Assembly: GCA_023460575.1 (NCBI GenBank)
Contig: JAEWPQ010000291.1
Coordinates: 1-9,184, forward strand
Direction of reading: 5' to 3'
DNA: 9,184 nt
From: Bacillota bacterium
GTDB lineage: Bacteria > Bacillota > Clostridia > Lachnospirales > Lachnospiraceae
Part shown: positions 5,983-9,184 of the stretch, one piece after another
Layout: each line of letters starts with the position of its first letter
Position numbering within the stretch: position 1 is the first letter of the stretch
The notes under the pieces: model-generated
Database searches by the model: none
Seen by the model: the letters and a program-made list of their open reading frames with translations, nothing else
What the model was told of the DNA's origin: nothing
Position numbers and translations under genes: made by a program

Positions 5983-7161
5983 ATGCAATATCAATCATTT
6001 TTAATTAAATATGCAGAAATCGGTGTGAAGGGAAAAAACCGTTTCTTATTTGAGGATGCCCTTGTGGCACACATCCGTCACGCTCTAAAGAGACTGGATG
6101 GAGATTTTATCGTTTCAAAGGAATCCGGACGTATCTATGCTACAGCAGAATCAGAATATGATTTTGATGAAGTCGTTGAATCTCTGAGCCGTATATTCGG
6201 AATCGCAGCCATCTGCCCTATGGTTCAGGTTGAGGATAATGGTTATGAAGATTTGAAACAGCAGGTTTTATCCTATGTAGAACAGTATTATGAGGATAAA
6301 CATTTTACATTCAAAGTGTATGCAAGAAGAGGAAACAAACGATATCCGGTAAACTCAGAACAGATTAACCGGGATTTGGGAGAAGTGATTCTTCATACAT
6401 TTCCGGACACGAAGGTTGACGTTCATAAGCCGGAAGTTATGCTTTATGTAGAAGTCAGAAATAAAATTAATATTTATTCCAAAATTATTCCAGGACCAGG
6501 AGGCATGCCGGTAGGAACCAACGGAAAAGCCATGCTTCTGTTATCCGGCGGCATTGACAGTCCGGTAGCCGGTTATATGATTGCCAAGAGAGGAGTCAAA
6601 ATTGACGCCGTTTATTTCCATGCTCCGCCATATACCAGCGAACGGGCGAAGGAAAAGGTAATTGACCTTGCAAAGCTGGTATCAAGGTATTCAGGTCCTG
6701 TTCACCTTCATATTGTGAATTTTACAGACATTCAGCTTTATATTTATGATAAATGCCCTCACGAGGAGCTTACGATCATCATGAGGCGGTATATGATGCG
6801 GATTGCCGAGCATCTGGCAGGAGAAGCTGGAGCTCAGGCGCTGATTACAGGAGAAAGTATCGGCCAGGTGGCTTCTCAGACCATGCAGTCACTGACAGCT
6901 ACAGATGCGGTTTGCAATATACCGGTATTTCGTCCGGTGATTGGTTTTGATAAACAGGAGATTGTTGATGTATCAGAAAGGATTGGAACTTACGAGACCT
7001 CAGTGCTTCCTTTTGAAGACTGCTGTACCATTTTTGTTGCAAAACATCCCGTTACGAAACCGAGCATTAAGATGATTGAGCGGTCAGAAGAAAAACTGGA
7101 AGAAAAGATTGATGAGCTGGTTGAGACGGCCATTCGCACCGTAGAAAAAGTCTGGTGTTAA
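5983..7161 (+). CDS. thiI: tRNA 4-thiouridine synthase ThiI (no rhodanese domain)
   Basis: Adenylates U8 of tRNA and replaces its oxygen with sulfur to give 4-thiouridine, a near-UV sensor; in some bacteria ThiI also serves thiamine thiazole synthesis. The 392-residue protein starts with the typical LIKYAEIGVKGKNR of the N-terminal ferredoxin-like domain, continues with a THUMP domain (about 60-165) and a PP-loop pyrophosphatase domain with SGGIDS at 188-193, and contains GESIGQVASQT further on. Near the C terminus FEDCCTIF carries C347 and C348; one of them matches the conserved cysteine (Cys344 of E. coli) used in sulfur transfer. The C-terminal rhodanese domain of the E. coli enzyme is absent, as usual in Firmicutes, so persulfide should come directly from the neighbouring desulfurase. 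AAAGGA lies 7 bases before the ATG. A hairpin follows the stop codon, so this is the likely end of the operon. Confidence 0.96.
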   Translation: MQYQSFLIKYAEIGVKGKNRFLFEDALVAHIRHALKRLDGDFIVSKESGRIYATAESEYDFDEVVESLSRIFGIAAICPMVQVEDNGYEDLKQQVLSYVEQYYEDKHFTFKVYARRGNKRYPVNSEQINRDLGEVILHTFPDTKVDVHKPEVMLYVEVRNKINIYSKIIPGPGGMPVGTNGKAMLLLSGGIDSPVAGYMIAKRGVKIDAVYFHAPPYTSERAKEKVIDLAKLVSRYSGPVHLHIVNFTDIQLYIYDKCPHEELTIIMRRYMMRIAEHLAGEAGAQALITGESIGQVASQTMQSLTATDAVCNIPVFRPVIGFDKQEIVDVSERIGTYETSVLPFEDCCTIFVAKHPVTKPSIKMIERSEEKLEEKIDELVETAIRTVEKVWC

Positions 7162-7163
7162 AG

Positions 7164-7208
7164 AAAAAAATGGGGTCCGGCTCCTTTTTAAAAGGACGGA
7201 TCCCATTT
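7164..7208. terminator. Bidirectional hairpin terminator between thiI and the HPr-like gene
   Basis: Arms AAATGGGGTCCG (7168-7179) and CGGATCCCATTT (7197-7208) pair over 12 bases with one G-T wobble. Inside, TCCTTTT (7182-7188) and AAAAGGA (7190-7196) pair almost without a loop. On the minus strand the stem is followed by seven Ts (complement of 7164-7170), a textbook intrinsic terminator 22 bases after the HPr-like stop codon. On the plus strand the T run is shorter (TTT), so termination of thiI may be less complete. Confidence 0.8.
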
Positions 7209-7229
7209 CTGACATAGCTCTTAATCCAA

Positions 7230-7463
7230 TTAATCTACAATATATGGAGATAAAATGTTTAAGATTTCATCGACAGCGCTTTCTGAATGAATGTTTAAAT
7301 CGATGGGCTTGGATAAATCCAGGCTGAAAATACCCATAATAGATTTTGCATCAATCACATATCTGCCGGAAACAAGATCAAAGTCTGTATCAAATTTTGT
7401 CAGATCATTTACGAAAGATTTTACTTTGTCGATGGAATTTAAAGATATACGAACTGTTTTCAT
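7230..7463 (-). CDS. HPr-fold protein lacking the catalytic histidine
   Basis: Small cytosolic protein of 77 residues, slightly shorter than the roughly 85-90 residues of HPr. The central segment DAKSIMGIFSLDL (38-50) closely matches the HPr regulatory-site region around Ser46, with S41 in that place. The N-terminal segment where HPr carries GxHARP with the PEP-phosphorylated His15 instead reads LNSIDKVKSF and contains no histidine. It therefore cannot act as a PTS phosphocarrier through His15. By analogy with Crh of Bacillus, which also lacks that histidine but can be phosphorylated on serine, a regulatory role is possible; Ser41 phosphorylation is inference. Its target is unknown. It is the only minus-strand gene in the window, with its own promoter, a strong Shine-Dalgarno (AAGGAGG, 8 bases before the ATG) and its own terminator, inserted between thiI and mtaB as an independent unit. 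Confidence 0.85.
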   Translation of the reverse strand: MKTVRISLNSIDKVKSFVNDLTKFDTDFDLVSGRYVIDAKSIMGIFSLDLSKPIDLNIHSESAVDEILNILSPYIVD

Positions 7464-7520
7464 GTGAAAAACCTCCTTGCGTGAGCTTTTTATTAATCAG
7501 GGAACCGTCCCCTTTTTCAC
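7464..7520 (-). promoter_or_regulatory. Structured leader of the HPr-like gene
   Basis: On the minus strand the expected 5' end of the transcript reads GTGAAAAA (complement of 7513-7520), and the eight bases between Shine-Dalgarno and ATG read TTTTTCAC (complement of 7464-7471). They are perfect complements. Pairing would close a loop that contains the Shine-Dalgarno (7472-7478) and a small GGGGA/TTCCC hairpin (around 7499-7511). This could hide the start region from ribosomes. The complementarity is seen; any regulation is inference, and it depends on the transcript starting at or near 7518-7520. Confidence 0.4.
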
Positions 7521-7524
7521 TTCA

Positions 7525-7553
7525 ATACTACTGATTTATTGTATAAAAGTCAA
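7525..7553 (-). promoter_or_regulatory. Vegetative promoter of the HPr-like gene
   Basis: On the minus strand TTGACT (complement of 7548-7553) and TAGTAT (complement of 7525-7530) are separated by 17 bases, a near-consensus sigma-A promoter. The predicted start is near 7518, giving a leader of roughly 55 bases. Confidence 0.75.
7542..7547 (+). promoter_or_regulatory. Possible -10 box of an mtaB promoter
   Basis: TATAAA preceded directly by TTG is the best plus-strand -10 candidate upstream of mtaB, which needs a promoter of its own if the thiI terminator works. No good -35 box stands at the right distance (CTTCAA at 7520-7525 is the nearest, with 16 bases between). It lies next to the -35 box of the opposite-strand promoter, so the two would compete for polymerase. 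Weak call. Confidence 0.3.
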
Positions 7554-7612
7554 TGGTAATTTTACATGAAAATACTGAAAATTTAAGCATTATTTAGATA
7601 GGAGAAAATAAA

Positions 7613-8932
7613 ATGAGAAAGGCAGCCCTGCATAACCTTGGATGCAAGGTAAATTCATATGAAACAGAAGCGATGCAGCAGCTTTTGGAAAACGCAGGCT
7701 ATGAGATTGTTCCGTTTGCAGAGGGAGCAGACGTTTATATTATCAATACCTGCTCTGTAACAAACATCGCAGACCGGAAATCAAGACAGATGCTCCACCG
7801 GGCCAAGAAGATGAATCCCGGAGCAGTAGTTGTTGCAGCCGGCTGTTATGTCCAGGCAGCAGGTGAAGAACTGAAAAAAGATGAAGCAGTGGACCTGGTA
7901 ATAGGAAATAATAAGAAAACAGAGCTGGTTTCCATTCTGGAAGATTACTTTGCACAGAATAAAGTGACAGAGGAAGAAACGGTAATTGACATCAGCCATA
8001 CTGCTGAATATGAGAATCTATCCATCAGCAGGCCTGGTGATCACACAAGGGCATTTGTGAAGGTACAGGACGGCTGCAACCAGTTCTGCAGCTATTGTAT
8101 CATTCCCTTCACCAGAGGCCGCGTCAGAAGCAGAAAACCCCAGGAAGTGGTAGAAGAGATCAGAAGGCTGGCTGCTCTTGGATATGAAGAAGCCGTTTTA
8201 ACCGGAATCCATTTGAGCTCTTACGGTATGGATTTTCCGGAACAGGAGCGAATCGGCCTGCTGGATTTAATTATAAAAGTACATGAGATTCCACAAATCA
8301 GACGGATCCGTCTTGGTTCATTGGAACCAAGGATTATAACGGAAGAATTTGCAGGTACTCTTGCAGGTCTTGAAAAGATCTGCCCTCATTTTCATTTGTC
8401 GCTGCAAAGCGGCTGTGATGCGACCTTAAAGCGCATGAACCGGAGATATACGACGGAAGAGTATTTAAAGGGCTGTGAGCTGCTTCGCAGTGCATTTAAG
8501 AATCCTGTGATTACAACCGATATCATAGTAGGGTTTCCAGGAGAAACCAAAGAAGAATTTGAAACAACCAGAGAGTATTTAAAAAAGCTGCAGTTTTACG
8601 AAATGCATGTGTTTAAATATTCTGTCAGGAACGGAACCAGAGCGGCAGATATGCCGGATCAGATTCCGGAATCTGTGAAGGCGGAGCGAAGCAGTGAACT
8701 TCTTACCCTGGAACAGGAGATGTCACTTTACTACCGGAAATCCCATTTGGGCAGCCAGACCGAAGTGCTCATGGAAGAGGAATATGAGACGGAAGGAAAA
8801 CGCTATATTATCGGTCATACGAAAGAATATATGAAAGCGGCAGTCCCTTTTGAAGAAGGCATAAAAGGCACGATGATAAAGGGAACTTTATGGAAAATGC
8901 TGACAGATGAGATTATATTTTTAAAATGTTAA
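7613..8932 (+). CDS. mtaB: tRNA t6A37 methylthiotransferase MtaB
   Basis: Radical-SAM enzyme that adds a methylthio group to N6-threonylcarbamoyladenosine at position 37 of tRNAs reading ANN codons, giving ms2t6A. The 439-residue protein has the three-domain layout of the family. The N-terminal UPF0004 domain carries cluster ligands C11 (in HNLGCKVNSYETEA), C47 (NTCSVTN) and C78 (AAGCYVQ). The radical-SAM domain has CNQFCSYC with C155, C159 and C162, followed by IIPFTRGRVRSR. A C-terminal TRAM-like RNA-binding segment covers about residues 375-437. The LGCKVNSYETEA signature and the absence of a MiaB-type N-terminal extension favour MtaB (YqeV) over MiaB or RimO. AGGAG lies 9 bases before the ATG. 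In B. subtilis mtaB directly follows rsmE; here three genes separate them. Confidence 0.95.
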   Translation: MRKAALHNLGCKVNSYETEAMQQLLENAGYEIVPFAEGADVYIINTCSVTNIADRKSRQMLHRAKKMNPGAVVVAAGCYVQAAGEELKKDEAVDLVIGNNKKTELVSILEDYFAQNKVTEEETVIDISHTAEYENLSISRPGDHTRAFVKVQDGCNQFCSYCIIPFTRGRVRSRKPQEVVEEIRRLAALGYEEAVLTGIHLSSYGMDFPEQERIGLLDLIIKVHEIPQIRRIRLGSLEPRIITEEFAGTLAGLEKICPHFHLSLQSGCDATLKRMNRRYTTEEYLKGCELLRSAFKNPVITTDIIVGFPGETKEEFETTREYLKKLQFYEMHVFKYSVRNGTRAADMPDQIPESVKAERSSELLTLEQEMSLYYRKSHLGSQTEVLMEEEYETEGKRYIIGHTKEYMKAAVPFEEGIKGTMIKGTLWKMLTDEIIFLKC

Positions 8933-8948
8933 GAGACAAAAATAATTT

Positions 8949-8982
8949 TTGACTTGCCGAATCCATGATTATGGTTTAAAAT
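8949..8982 (+). promoter_or_regulatory. Probable promoter for the IreB-family gene
   Basis: TTGACT (8949-8954) is a strong -35 match. The -10 is less clear: TATGGT (8970-8975) at 15 bases, or TTTAAA (8975-8980) preceded by TGG at 20 bases. The unit starts 17 bases after the mtaB stop, and no GC-rich terminator separates them, so read-through from mtaB is also likely. Confidence 0.5.
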
Positions 8983-9012
8983 AAAGGAGAACAGTTAAAG
9001 GACGTGAGAAAC

Positions 9013-9184
9013 ATGGGCGATATTCATAATACACAATTTTTTAAAGCAGTCCAGGAAAATAAGCTGGACGTAAGTCAGGTACTGGAACAGGTTTATATTG
9101 CCCTCACAGAAAAAGGCTATAATCCGGTTAACCAGATTGTGGGGTATATTATGTCAGGTGACCCTACCTATATCACCAGCCATA
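9013..9184 (+). CDS. ireB: IreB-family regulatory phosphoprotein (UPF0297), 5' part only
   Basis: The first 57 codons are present and the gene continues past the right edge; the family has about 85-90 residues. The segment EKGYNPVNQIVGYIMSGDP (residues 33-51) is the family's hallmark. In Enterococcus faecalis, IreB is a substrate of the Ser/Thr kinase IreK and affects cephalosporin resistance; as I recall, its phosphorylated threonines are Thr4 and Thr7. With the ATG at 9013 this protein starts MGDIHNT and has Thr at position 7 but Ile at position 4. A GTG at 9004 is in frame, but AAAGG (8997-9001) is only 2 bases from it and 11 bases from the ATG, so I prefer the ATG. In Clostridia the gene is usually followed by ruvX. 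Confidence 0.92.
   Translation, partial: MGDIHNTQFFKAVQENKLDVSQVLEQVYIALTEKGYNPVNQIVGYIMSGDPTYITSH

Noticed and set aside
6753..6950. Small plus-strand reading frame inside thiI
   Set aside because: Out-of-frame shadow of the conserved PP-loop domain.

Overview
The window looks like the chromosome of an anaerobic Firmicute of class Clostridia, most likely the Lachnospiraceae. Three things suggest this: the moderate GC content with strong purine-rich Shine-Dalgarno sites, the gene content (dnaJ, prmA, rsmE, mtaB, a ThiI without a rhodanese domain, an IreB-family protein), and a secreted protein built from choline-binding-type cell-wall repeats. Almost all the DNA is coding and carries housekeeping functions. 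The assignment is by recognition only; no search was run.

Layout. dnaJ (18-1151) is followed 38 bases later by a small secreted cell-wall-binding-repeat protein (1190-1750) and a long hairpin terminator (1770-1829). A 454-base AT-rich gap (1751-2204) holds phased A/T tracts and a near-consensus vegetative promoter. From there a tightly packed operon runs: a TauE/SafE-type permease, prmA, rsmE, a cysteine desulfurase and thiI. It ends at a hairpin (7164-7208) that also terminates the only minus-strand gene, a 77-residue HPr-fold protein (7463-7230) with its own strong promoter. mtaB (7613-8932) then resumes on the plus strand, and the first 57 codons of an IreB-family gene run off the right edge.

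How the genes relate. In Bacillus subtilis the order hrcA-grpE-dnaK-dnaJ-prmA-rsmE-mtaB is continuous. Here the same backbone is present in the same order and strand but is split by two insertions: cell-wall protein plus permease between dnaJ and prmA, and desulfurase, thiI and HPr-like gene between rsmE and mtaB. The functional theme is protein folding plus modification of the translation apparatus: PrmA methylates ribosomal protein L11, RsmE methylates 16S rRNA, ThiI (with sulfur from the desulfurase) makes 4-thiouridine in tRNA, and MtaB methylthiolates t6A37 of tRNA.

The least ordinary features are a perfect 51-base tandem repeat fused to the prmA stop codon and the rsmE ribosome-binding region, the HPr-like protein lacking the catalytic histidine but keeping the regulatory serine region, and the structured leader of that HPr-like gene. 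I see no phage, transposase, CRISPR array, tRNA or rRNA gene, and nothing that clearly amounts to a new multi-gene system.
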